Assembly (NCBI GenBank): GCA_014529385.2
Contig: CM043969.1
Location: 76,304,676-76,368,675, forward strand
Length of the DNA stretch: 64,000 nt
Source: Adiantum capillus-veneris
Taxonomy: Eukaryota > Streptophyta > Polypodiopsida > Polypodiales > Pteridaceae
Direction: 5' to 3'
In this document: positions 53,587-64,000 of the stretch, piece after piece
How positions within the stretch are numbered: position 1 is the stretch's first letter
How the letters are laid out: each line of letters starts with the position of its first letter
Position numbers and translations under genes: made by a program
The notes under the pieces: generated by a model
Databases searched by the model: none
Told to the model about the DNA's origin: nothing
Seen by the model: only the letters and a program-made list of their open reading frames with translations

Positions 53587-55688
53587 GCCAAACATAGTGG
53601 GGCTAAATGCTTCCAGATTGTATCAGTGAATTTTGAGGCTGTAACAGGGTTAGATATCATTCCCTTTTTTGACCCAAAATGTGTACTCCTTCTAAATCAT
53701 CTCATGACTCAAATTTACATAACAAAACTATATTTTATGCATTGGCCGGGGGGGGGTGTGTTGGGGCATCAATGCTAAGCTCTAGGATGCATTTAGGATT
53801 GACAAAGTCAGTTCAAATCTACCCTGCAGATAATAAGCGTGATTTTGGCGAGTGGTGAAAAGGGGGATTTGAGGGCATATGTATGTGTCTTTATGCATTC
53901 TCTATCCGACCTATAAGTTTTGTCTTGTTTGGATTTTGTTTGCTTTGACTTTGCAGTTCTGGATACATGTCAGAGTACTCGCTCCATCATAAGATGATAG
54001 TGTTAGATTTACTCAAGGGGTTAAAAGTCAAAAACTACAAACAAAGGGTTATACAAGAAAAGGGGTCATTCAATTTATGGTGATGTGTGTGTAGATTTAT
54101 AGATACCCCTTGAACGCACATGATATAAGTGATTTGTGAAAGGTGGACCTCTTAGGTGGAGAGGAAAACTTCAAGCTGTGAAGCATAACCCTCTCATGCA
54201 TAAGGTGACATCCATATTTTTGTTACATGTAACCATTGTAGAGCACAATATGGACATAAAGTTGGATCAGGGATGCTTCATTCACAACTTATGCCCAACC
54301 TACTACAATAATGACTCCAAAGAGTTTGCTCCTAACATCCTATATCTACCACCTCTTATGGAAAAGCACAAAAGTAACAGAGCAAAGAAACCAATCTCCA
54401 GTGCATACAAAGTGAAATAAGCTAGATCATTTGTTTTGCACCTCAAGTAGCTATAGCAAGATAGCCACTGTATGATGATTTCTAGAGTGGAGGGGAGGGA
54501 AGAGGTAAGTTAGCTAACAACCTAACATGTGGATCAAATTGCAACCAAGAGTTATAACATATCTTGTCTCAACTACTAAGTTGCTTCACTACTAACTTCT
54601 CTTGTATTAGTACATTTTCCCTTTAGGCTCTAGCTAAATGTAGCAAAAATATCACACTAGCCAAATATGTCTTATTTTCACATAAACATTTTTATTTATA
54701 CATTTGTATGTTCAAACAATACAACAATACATGTGTAGAAATGTCCCTGCATAAAGGAGCTGCATAGATCATTGATGTTTCTCAATGCTAACAAGCATTC
54801 AAAACCCATGCTCTATGCACACGTGTAGAGTCAAACCAGTTGCATGTACAATCATTTTGTAAACACAAATTCTTGTACAAATAATTATTCATGAAAAGAC
54901 TAACACTTGATGGAGGGGGTTTCTTTCATCTACAACCATGCCAAAATGTTTTTAAGGCCTGATTTAGGGATTTGTGCTCCTTGAGCTTTAACAAAGCTTG
55001 CCTTGGATGCTACACATAAAGGCATCTAACCTCTTGCAACTTTCTACACTTGCAAGGGTTAGAGTTGTTCACTCCCTTAACCATTTATATCCCTTACGAT
55101 AGAGCTCATTTCCATTTGTCATTTCTGTATAGCACTATATTGTGGTCATAGATCCATGAGAAAAGCACAAAAGACACATGGAGTAGGGTGCCCCAACCAC
55201 TCTTATATGTTCACCATGAATCAGATACCAAGCTTGGTGGGTCATTGTTATAGACACTCACAAGCAGTCAAAGTTCTAGGCTTTGATCTCTTCCTCTAAA
55301 TATTGTGTGTGTGATAGCTTTGTCGGCTCAACTCTATCCTCTTCAATTGAAAAAAGAGGAAGTCATTGAGAGTGTTAAATGTTTGAACAAGGGTAGGACT
55401 AGGAAGCGTAGCATGCAGAGTTCTTGGAAGTCTTACATGGGTATCAAAGCTTAAGAATCTTGGGGAAAGGGGGAGAAGAGGGCGTGGAGAACTTGCATGG
55501 ACTCTTGTGTCTCTCCCCGTGAAACTTCCATGGTGAGTTTGAAGTGTTGCATGAGAAACATGCCTTATGCATAACAGGGAGTCTTCGGCAATCTACACCA
55601 AAGACTTTGCACAAGACATCTTTGCATTTGTGCATGCATGGAGGACAATTTTTGTTTCTTCATCTTGCTGAGTAGAGCAACGTAGCAG

Positions 55689-55690
<2 letters not shown>
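53587..55690. other. Interval between the copia copies, first part
   Basis: No recognisable gene. A G-rich tract and TGTTGGGG (53742-53765) resemble a polypurine tract plus LTR start of an older plus-strand element, followed by an AGATAATAAGCGTG motif shared with 31433. A 94-codon frame at 54136-54420 has no known domain. Confidence 0.4.

Positions 55691-55736
<46 letters not shown>
55691..55736. repeat. (TC)n microsatellite
   Basis: About 23 TC units. Confidence 0.95.
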
Positions 55737-55739
<3 letters not shown>

Positions 55740-55741
<2 letters not shown>

Positions 55742-57337
55742 GGTTTAGAAGGAAAATTGCATTGGAAAACCTACATCGACCAGTATTTGGCAAGCTCTGA
55801 ATGCTTTTGGGAATTTTTTCAACAAGTATCAAGGGATTGAATTTGGCAAGGCCGATTACATTCTAAATCTTGCTTGCCCCTCATCGGCCTCAAGAAATCT
55901 AAAAGCTTCGAAAAGCTTTGCAACCCTCAAGTTTGTCTCAAGGATCAATAGAACTCATAGTAGGACATATCAAATTACATGGTTCCAAAAAAGTTCAAGA
56001 AAGGGAATGGCCTTTATGATTTCCTAATTAAATCCATAGTTGAGGTTATGCTATAGGATGTTCACAAAAGGTCAAATTTCCCAATGCCTAGAAAAGTTCC
56101 AAAGGCATCTCAACAGCCCAATTCCGACAAAGAGCTTGGTTGTGGAAACTACAAAAGCTTCAAGAGAGGGAATAGTGACCAACAAACCTCTCAATGGGTC
56201 TTCCAAGGCCGGTAAGCAAGTTAACTTCAGAGTTTTAAATTCTAAACTTCTTGAATCTCATAGAATTATCCAACAATACAAGCACGACAAAAAAACGTTG
56301 CTATGTAAAGCAAGGTTTTGAAGTCAAGCAAAGCATGAGGCTATATTATATCAGTATTGGGAAATCTAAGGTACACTTGGTTCATTGTGGGTACATTTTA
56401 TGCTTCCACTATGGCGTCAACTCAACAAGGTTGACTAATTTGTCAATGATCAACATGGTTGATTTTATTCTGACTCTATCAAGGTTACATGAAGTATATC
56501 TATCACCGCTTGGCCCTTAATATTTTTCTCATGCACGGTGAGTGCATGCATGCTAAAGTATTAAAAAGCTTCAAGCATAATAGCTCCATAACCTTTTCAT
56601 TATTAATATGCCTTTTTTTGATGCAAGGCTTTAGTTTTATGGAACAATTGCTTCCAAGATATGCTATTAGCATATGTAACTGGGACTTTTTCGAGCATGT
56701 ATAGACTTGTGCCATGCCAAAGAGTTTACAGGGTACATAGGCCACACACTAGGTTTATCAGAATCCATGGCTACTATGAGCCAGATTCAAAATAAAAGCA
56801 AGGCTTATCACCTTTGAGGTGGTACTTCACGTAGTCCTTGTTACTACATTTCAAAGACTGAAAAATCCATGGATCCAAAATTCATTCTCAAGTGAGCATT
56901 CGATTTTGGATTTGGAGACAATACATATAGGATAGGCAACAAGGTTGGAAAATTTCAAGTTTTTGTGTGTGCATTTTTAACGTTTAACTACAAAAAATTT
57001 CACATTTTCAAAGCAAGGTGCTTTGAGGGAAATAATTGGAAGCAAGCCAATGCCCCGCTCATTGAATTTATAAGATCTATGGCACGGTGCCAAGAAGGGC
57101 ACATGAATTGGCGTTCTTGAATACAAGTTTGCCTTTAAATACGACAAGGTCAACACCGCTTCTGGATAGTGCAAGGCACTTAAGATACTTCATTGTCAAG
57201 TGCTTATTTGTTTATTTTGCATAGCATGTCAGACATGCCTATGCAGTGGATTTAATTCCACACAAACAGTTTATATGCTTCCACTACAACACCGGATACT
57301 CTATCAAGGAGATTGTCCCCACCTAATGGTCGGGTGA
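55740..57337. other. Interval between the copia copies, second part
   Basis: Short plus-strand frames (56040-56321, 93 codons; 56251-56520, 89 codons) look protein-like but match nothing I recognise. No repeats stand out. Confidence 0.35.
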
Positions 57338-57545
57338 TTGCTTCATAATCACCAAGATGGCTTCAAATTAAGGTGGTGTCAGCATGCACTGGAGTCACAT
57401 GATTTCTTTTGAATAGGTAACATCTTCTTTGTCGAGTATTTGCTTCATAAAAGCCAAGATGGCTTCAAATTAAGGTGGTATCAGCATGCACTAGAGTCAC
57501 ATGATTACTTCAGAATAGGTGACATTGGAGTCACATGATTACTTT
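57338..57545. repeat. Tandem repeat, 102-bp unit x 2
   Basis: TTGCTTCATAA starts at 57338 and 57440, each followed by CAAGATGGCTTCAAATTAAG and GTCACATGATT blocks. The last block is repeated once more just downstream (about 57529). Confidence 0.85.
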
Positions 57546-58984
57546 TTTACAGTAGGTAACATCTTCTTTGTTTTACTAACTTTTATTGCTCACTCTTGAA
57601 GATGTTGCAAGAGTTAACCACAATATTACCCTTCTACCCAATCAAAATTGAGGTTGGTATATTCATTTGTCGGTGCATGTTCTACCAAGTTAATTTTCTT
57701 CTATAGCAAACAAGCATGCCCTGGCTATCAAGCAACTAGTTCATGTGATAACATGACTCATCTAAGAGTGCATCAAGGCATGCAATTTCGTGTTTTCCAA
57801 AACCAAAGAATACCTAGTATTGACTACTTTCTTCAAGGTTTTGCCAGTCTTTCTCTCAATGGGGAGAAATGATTGTTTAAATGATCCAGTCGTGAATAAG
57901 ATTCCATCTCGAGAGGATCTCTTGCTTAGTCTATTGAACCAATGGTGGCATTTTTTTGGGGTAAGACATTGCTGGTGAGATTGACACATCACTTATTGAG
58001 TGAAGTGTTCTTGAACACATAAATGGACTCTTCATACTACTTCTGATTTCAAGGAACAAAGTTCTCAACTACCAAGGGGTAGTAGATGTGGTCATTCTAC
58101 CAATCTTCTCACAATCACTATTGGTAGCAAGGTAAACTATGCTGGTACCCATCTACCTAGTGGGTTAAGTAGTATCTTTTGGGAATTCAACCAAGCGTTT
58201 TGGGCTGCCCAGTTAAGACCAAGGGTTATTGGACACGATAAGACCAAAGGGTTTTTCCAAGCTGCACAATAGTGTTTCACAACTTGTTTTGATGCAAGTG
58301 ACTTGGTTGCATAGCTACAAGGTAGCATTTATGGGAAGGATTTGAGGGTGATGTATCAGATGGAATTGAGGATACCCCTTTTAGTGGTTACCTCTATTAC
58401 AACGTTTATAGGTCTACAGGGTCAGGATCATTTTTGGCACATGTTGTTCGACACAAGGTGTATACCATGGTTTAGGAACTCATGGAGTTTGGTTTAGCCC
58501 ATGTAGGGCAAGGTTTATGGGGGTCCTTGTCATTCCTATCATTGATTTTTTTTTTATTATCCCCACACACAAGTACTTCTTATACTTAACGGATGCCATA
58601 CTTTGTGACATCATTATTTGAGACATGTTCCACATGCAGAGAATATGAGTCTCTGGGATTGACACTGGTGCCTTTTTCTTAATTATGTGTCATGACAAAG
58701 TCCCTATGTGCTGGTCAAATTTGTTTAATAGACCGCTTTAAACATGTCATATTGAGAACAATTTCATTGGCCAAAAATTGTAAGATACTTAGTAAGACAT
58801 GTTACGGTAACAAAGTATTGTTAAAGAACATTAGCGGATGGTTGTTTTTTTTTAGTGTGCAATTGTGCATCCCTCTTCTGTTTATAGCAAGGCTATGTCA
58901 TGTCAATGGAAATGTTTCATTATTTGTGCCTAGATGTGGTTTATGATCGCACTCTAATGTGCTCCAAATGGTTTAGCAAAGTTA
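57546..58984. other. Interval between the copia copies, third part
   Basis: Frames at 57648-57872 and 58692-58946 lack recognisable domains. No gene can be supported. Confidence 0.4.
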
Positions 58985-58989
58985 CCTAG

Positions 58990-59181
58990 TGAAGGAGTAC
59001 GAGCGCAAGTGCGACGCGAGAGAGAGTGCGAGAAGAAGAGCACGACGATTTGGTGAACTCGCTCTACTGTAATGTGTAGAGCATAGTGAGTTCTTATTAG
59101 GTTTTTACAAAAGAATATGTGTACATACCTGGCGGCCCGCCCACTTACCTGGGCGACCACATTGGACTTTATACCCCAACA
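58990..59181 (-). repeat. 3' LTR of copia copy B
   Basis: 192 bp, same ends as in copy A, with seven differences from the 48044 LTR. The polypurine tract follows at 59182-59193. Confidence 0.97.
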
Positions 59182-59285
59182 ACCTCCCACTTAAAGTCCA
59201 ATGTGGTACTTTAAGTGTGAGAGAAGCTACTATACAAGCTAATATACAAGAGATGTAGAGAAGTGATGTACTACCCTACACCTAA

Positions 59286-59945
59286 CTACTTGCGAAAATG
59301 CGCAAAGCTCTCTGAGGGAAGTCCTTTTGTAAGTAGATCAGCATTATTTTCTGTGGTGTGAACTTTGACAAGCTGAAGTTGCTTATCCTCGAGCATTTCC
59401 CTGATGAAATGATACTTCACATCCACATGCTTTGTCTTTGAGTGATAAACTGGATTGCGAGCCAATTGTATAGCACTTTGACTATCACAATATAACATAG
59501 GCATCTCTTCTTTGATTCCCAAATCTGTTACTAGTCGATTAAGCCAAATTGATTCTTTGCATGCCTCTGATGCTGCAACATATTCAGCCTCTGTAGTAGA
59601 CTGAGTAACACAATCTTGTAATCTAGAACGCCATGATATTGCTCCACCAGCCAATGTAAAGACATACCCTGACGTAGACCTTCGGTTGTCTAAGTCACCT
59701 GCATAATCTGAGTCTGTAAAACCCTTTACACTTAGCTCCTGACTCCCATAGCATATACGCATACTCTTTGTAGCTTTCAGGTATCTCAATATTCCTTTCA
59801 CTGCCTCCCAATGTTTCTTGCCTGGGTTTGACATGTATCGACTTACTACTCCCACTGCAAATGCAATGTCTGGGTGAGTAGCAATCATTGCATACATCAA
59901 ACTACCCACTGCAGATGCATATGGAATCTTATCCATTTCAGCCTG
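59286..59945 (-). pseudogene. Copia RNase H domain, copy B
   Basis: From Met at 59936, Asp75, Glu116, Asp151 and Asp172 are all retained. The frame is preceded by the same in-frame TAA as in copy A (59946-59948). It ends at a TAG (59286-59288) replacing the CAG of copy A, which removes the last six residues and may matter little. Confidence 0.9.
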
Positions 59946-60925
59946 TTATTCCTCAGACACAGGACAATCTTGTTTGCTAAGTTTCACATATGGTGGCAAT
60001 GGAACACTTAGTGCCTTTCCCTTCTCCATATTGAAACGTTGCAAAACCTTGTCAATATATTCTGTTTGAGATAACCAAATCAACTTCTTTGATCTGTCTC
60101 TCTCAATGCGCATACCAAGTATATGACTTGCCTCACCCATGTCTTTCATGTCAAACGATTTTGCCATCTTTGACTTCAAAGCTGAAATTTCTTCCAAGTG
60201 CTTGCCAGCAATCAACATGTCATCCACATACAAAATAAGGATCAGCCAACTGACATCCTTAGCCTTCTTTGTATATAGACAGTGATCGAACTCACTACGT
60301 TTGTAGCCTTGAGAAAGCATAAACTTGTGGAATTTATGGTACCATGCCCTCGGTGATTGTTTTAAGCCATAAAGACTCTTTAACAACTGGCATACCCAAT
60401 CTTCCTTGCCTTTCTCAACAAACCCTTCTGGCTGCTGCATGTAAATTTCCACATCTAAATCACCATGCAAGAACGCGGTCTTGACATCCATTTGGTGCAA
60501 CACCAAATCTAATATGGCAACCAATGCAAGAAAGCATCTCAATGTAGTCATCTTGACCACCGGAGAGAAGACTTCATCAAAGTCAATGCCTTGTTCTTGC
60601 CTAAAGCCCTTGGCAACAAGCCTTGCTTTGTACTTTGGCTGACTATCATGAGCGGTGATCTTACACCTGTAAACCCATTTACAGGGTAGAGCCTTTTTGC
60701 CCCGTGGTAATTTAACTAGCTTCCATGTCTCGTTTTTATGCAGAGATGTCATCTCTGACTACATGGCCAATTGCCAATTCCCGGAGTCCTTCATTTGCAC
60801 TGCTTCCTTGTAACATGAAGGCTCATTGAAATCAGTCAACATGACATAATTCATAGATGGAACAAACCTATCAGGAGGTCGCATGACACGTCCAGATCTA
60901 CGCACAATAGGTGGCTCAGGCTCAG
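59946..60925 (-). pseudogene. Copia reverse transcriptase, copy B
   Basis: Coding similarity runs from the deletion junction near 60926 through RSGRVMRPPDRFVPSMNY, then a TAG at 60759-60761 (CAG in copy A), then 60752-59949 with the RT core. Catalytic QMDVKTAFLHGD and YVDDM are intact. The reading frame upstream is out of register with gag-integrase because of the 70-bp deletion, and the TAA at 59946-59948 closes the segment. Confidence 0.92.
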
Positions 60926-63184
60926 TCCTCCATCTTCTTGGAAGACAACTCTTCTAATCTCCTCAACCCTCTCTGGTTTAGAATGATATTTGGATTCATT
61001 AAAGTGAACATCATTGCTGCGGACAACCTTTCTGGATTCGGGATCCCAAAGTCTGTACCCCATCTCACCAGAATTACCATAGCCTAGAAAGATGCACTTT
61101 CTACGCTTTGGCTCAAGTTTGTTCCTAAATTCCTTTGGAACGTGAGTATATGCCTCACAGCCAAAGACTCTGAGATGCTTGTATGAGGGAATTTTGCCTG
61201 ACCATACCATCTCTGGCACTGAATCCTTCTGCAAAACCTTGCTAGGAGATCTATTTACAAGATGAAAAGCTGTCGATACAGCTTCAGCCCAAAACCCATT
61301 TGGCAGCTGTGCATTAGACAACATACTTCTGACCTTCTCTTGTATGGTCCTATTCATCCTCTCAGCAACACCATTTTGAGGAGGATTGTAAGGAGCAGTA
61401 AGTTCACGTTTTATACCTTTTGACTCACAAAAGTCCTGAAAGGCCTTTGAAACATACTCTCCACCATTGTCAGTGCGTAAGCATTTAAGCTTCTTGCCAC
61501 TCTGATTCTCCACAAGTGTCACAAACGTTTTGAAAACACTAAACGCTTCATCCTTGTGCTTGAGAAAGTAAACCCATACTTTCCTCGAGTAATCATCTAT
61601 AAATGTCATAAAGTAAGAAGCTCCCCCTAGAGATAGGTTAGGCATAGGTCCACACAAATCACTATGAACAAGTGCCAACTTTGTATCTCTTCTACTGCTT
61701 CTATGCTTATGTGGCTGCTGTGTTTGCTTACCATAATGTTGACAATGTTCACAGAATTCAAAATTATTAAATGAAAAGCCAGGCAAATAACCAGAACGAG
61801 ACAAGATTTCCATTCCCTTCTTGGATATATGTCCTAACCGGCTATGCCACAAAGAAACGTTCGGCTGCTCGGTTACATTGATTACATTTTTAGAGACATT
61901 TGATACATAAATCATGTAAAGTCCTCCAGACTTTACTCCATGTGCTACTGTCATAGAACCCTTGGATATCTTCCACATGTTCTGTCCAAAAGTGGTGACG
62001 TAGCCAGCATCATCAAGTAAACCTGTGCTGATCAAGCTCTTTGTAATTGCGAGAACATGTCTCACATTCTTCAGCGTGAAAGAAGAGCCATTCTGAAACT
62101 TCAATTGAACATCTCCAACACCTAAGATCTCACATGTCTGCCCATTTCCTAGCCGAACATGATCTTTAGTGGTCACATAAGAGGTAAACCACTCCTTGTT
62201 TGGAGACACATGAAGTGATGCCCCTGAGTCTATAATCCAGTCACTCAGTGCATTTCCATCAGATGCTGTAAGAAGAGCCGAGTCCATTGTATTCTTCAAG
62301 AAGTAGATGTCTCCTGACACTAGACTGTCATCCTCTGCAACAGTGTTTGTCACATTTATTTCTTGAATCTTCATTGAGGACTTGTTCTTCTCACCATGGT
62401 CTTCAGCTTTCTCTTTGCCTTTTTCTGCTTTCCATTCTCTGCAGTCTCTTTTCATGTGACCCTTCTTGCCACAATGGTAGCATTCTATGTCACTCTTGCC
62501 TTTAGCACTGCGGGACTTGCTACGAGACTGATTCCGCTTTCCACCTTTGTACTTTTCTTTGGTCCTTCCCCTGACAACTAAGACTGTTCCTTTGCCTTTG
62601 TCCATTGTCTTTCTATTGGTTTCTTCAGTAAGCAGACTTCCTTCTACACCTGCTATGTTCAAACCATCTGGAGGTGCAGAATTACTCAAAGCTGTGCGAA
62701 AAGTGTCCCAACTTTCCGGCAATGTGATCAATAGGAACATAGCTCTAACAGGTTCATCAAACTTGACACCTTGAGCTAACAACTGACTATAGATTGTGTT
62801 GAATTCATTCAGATGATTGGACATAGGTGTCCCTTCTTTCATCTTGAAGTCAACAAGCTTCTTAAGCCAGTATACCTGTGAAGCTGCACTCTGCTTCTCA
62901 TAAAGATCACTCAGCTTTAACCATGCTTGATAAGCCGACATCTCGTTTGCTACATTGAAGTAAACGCTTTCTGCCAAAGTCAGCATAATGGTAGAAAGTG
63001 CTAATTCATCCATTTCGCTCCATTCATCTTCGTCCATATCTTCTGGTTTTATCCCCTTGAGCTTTATAGGTTTTATCTGCTTCTTTTGTACCAACACGTG
63101 CCAAATCTGCTTCTTCCACAATGGGAAATTGGTTCCATCCAGCTTCTTGATATTGTAAAGAGCAGTGTCCTGTGATCCAGCCAT
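60926..63184 (-). pseudogene. Copia gag, protease and integrase, copy B
   Basis: Open from ATG 63184 through gag (zinc knuckle at residues 235-248), protease DSGA, the HHCC zinc site and the integrase core, uninterrupted where copy A has a TAG. Integrase catalytic residues by count are Asp509, Asp572 and Glu608. The frame stays open to 60851, but the last 25 or so residues beyond QEDG are out of frame because of the deletion, so RT is not reached. This is the longest intact stretch of the family in the window. Confidence 0.95.
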
Positions 63185-64000
63185 AGATACGCTTCAGAGT
63201 GGTTTACTTTCCTGGGAAAAATTCGGCAGAGTTTCCCCTGTAAACTGACCTCTGAACCAGTATCAACCTGTCAAATGAACCAAGAAAGCTTCAGATTCTG
63301 CAAAATTTTTGGCAGAGTCTCCTTTGTAAAATGGCTCTGGTGTACTAAAAACAGCTCAAAAAACATTGTCTCTCTGACACTGTAAGCTGCGGGTAAACCT
63401 GTCCTGCACCTGTACTGTCTCTCACTGTCCTGTCACTGTCCTGTAAGCATAGACTGCGACAATGCCTCAACGGCAGTAAAGCAAAGATGCAATCCCAACT
63501 GTCTAACTCACAGTCAAACATCCTCTCTGCCTATCTAAGGGTGCTCGAGGGATCGCTCCAAGACCTGTATCACCGAAAGGATCTCAACATTCGAGAATCC
63601 CCCAGCTCAATAAAAGCTCACTCGACCCTCAACAAAGGCTGCAGTAAATCTGACAGTACATAGACTTCCCACAAAGTCATACATCCACAAATTTCCCACT
63701 GTATGCTGTAACCGCTGCGGCGGTTGTTCGCTGCGTGACTCACAGCCAGCAAACCCTCAACAAACATACATCATCTCTGACAATACATCCCATGTGGAAA
63801 TACCTGCAATGTCAGGATGAAATCTGGAATATCAAGCAACAAACACAAGCTACCTGATGAACTAGTGGATGTCGCCTACAGTCTGTGTGTAGATACGCCC
63901 GTGTCGTATGTGACACGCCTCCAAGAACTGTGAGCCGTCCTTCGATGTGTAGACAGCCACAAATCAACACTCTGGGAGTGTCGATATCCTCAGCACCTGC
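63185..64000 (-). other. 5' leader of copia copy B (partial)
   Basis: Closely matches 52306-53120 in copy A, including the internal GGCAGAGT repeat. No coding motif. The primer-binding site and 5' LTR lie outside the window. Confidence 0.85.

Larger units (their letters stand above)
58990..64000 (-). mobile_element. Ty1/copia retrotransposon, copy B (cut by window edge)
   Basis: Same family and strand as copy A. The 3' LTR is 58990-59181, and the window ends inside the leader about 460 bp before the expected outer LTR end. The left flank is CCTAG (58985-58989); if it is a target duplication it should recur just beyond the element. Relative to A it has a net 70-bp deletion near 60926, two private CAG-to-TAG changes and the shared TAA at 59946-59948. 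It keeps a CAG where copy A has its TAG at 50842. Confidence 0.96.

Noticed and set aside
60851-60925. C-terminal 25 residues of the long copy-B frame
   Set aside because: They are read out of frame after the 70-bp deletion and match copy A only in a non-coding register.

Overview
The window looks like a transposable-element-dominated stretch of a large land-plant nuclear genome. Three things point that way. The recognisable coding material is of plant transposon types: Ty1/copia of the Tork/Tnt1 kind, an Athila/Tat-like Ty3/gypsy gag, and En/Spm (CACTA) TNP2 proteins. Priming sites match plant initiator-Met tRNA or the Athila/Tat type. Decay shows CAG-to-TAG changes in CHG context. Very long GA/TC, CA/TG and poly-C/G tracts are scattered throughout. 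I found no intact host gene, no genuine tRNA or rRNA gene and no CRISPR array. A fern or other seed-free vascular plant would fit, but that is a guess.

Layout. 1-4.6 kb: a 1.87-kb non-autonomous LTR retrotransposon (1973-3837) followed by a copia gag remnant. 4.6-14.5 kb: mostly unassignable sequence with a tRNA-like SINE head, microsatellites and short tandem repeats. 14.5-24.0 kb: two diverged direct copies of an unidentified element (14545-18677 and 19250-22617 or beyond), each opening with a series of large imperfect palindromes, then a GA tract, then decayed unidentified coding sequence; the copies differ by a 275-bp inversion. 24.4-33.6 kb: minus-strand remnants, namely an LTR edge, a copia gag with two damaged zinc knuckles, a decayed transposase-like gene (27360-29173), and an Athila/Tat-like gag with its leader, primer-binding site and LTR edge. 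33.4-35 kb: a foldback structure, a second SINE-like head and a 3 x 111-bp tandem repeat. 35.7-42.4 kb: a probable CACTA element with terminal and sub-terminal repeats, decayed TNP2/DUF4218/DUF4216 and a second ORF. 43.4-45.2 kb: a second, inverted TNP2/DUF4218 remnant. 45.9-48 kb: an old copia-like remnant.

The best preserved elements are two copies of one copia family on the minus strand. Copy A (48044-53581) is complete: 192-bp LTRs, a TATGA target-site duplication, a perfect Met-tRNA primer-binding site and a full gag-protease-integrase-RT-RNaseH order. Copy B (58990 to the window end) is cut off by the window edge. Both carry the same in-frame TAA between RT and RNase H. Each also has private damage (a TAG in A; two TAGs and a 70-bp deletion in B). 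Neither is likely to be autonomous as read.

Nothing here forms a metabolic pathway or operon. The functional logic is that of LTR retrotransposition (LTR, PBS, gag-pol, PPT) and cut-and-paste CACTA transposition. The most unusual structure is the hairpin-rich repeat pair at 14.5-22.6 kb.
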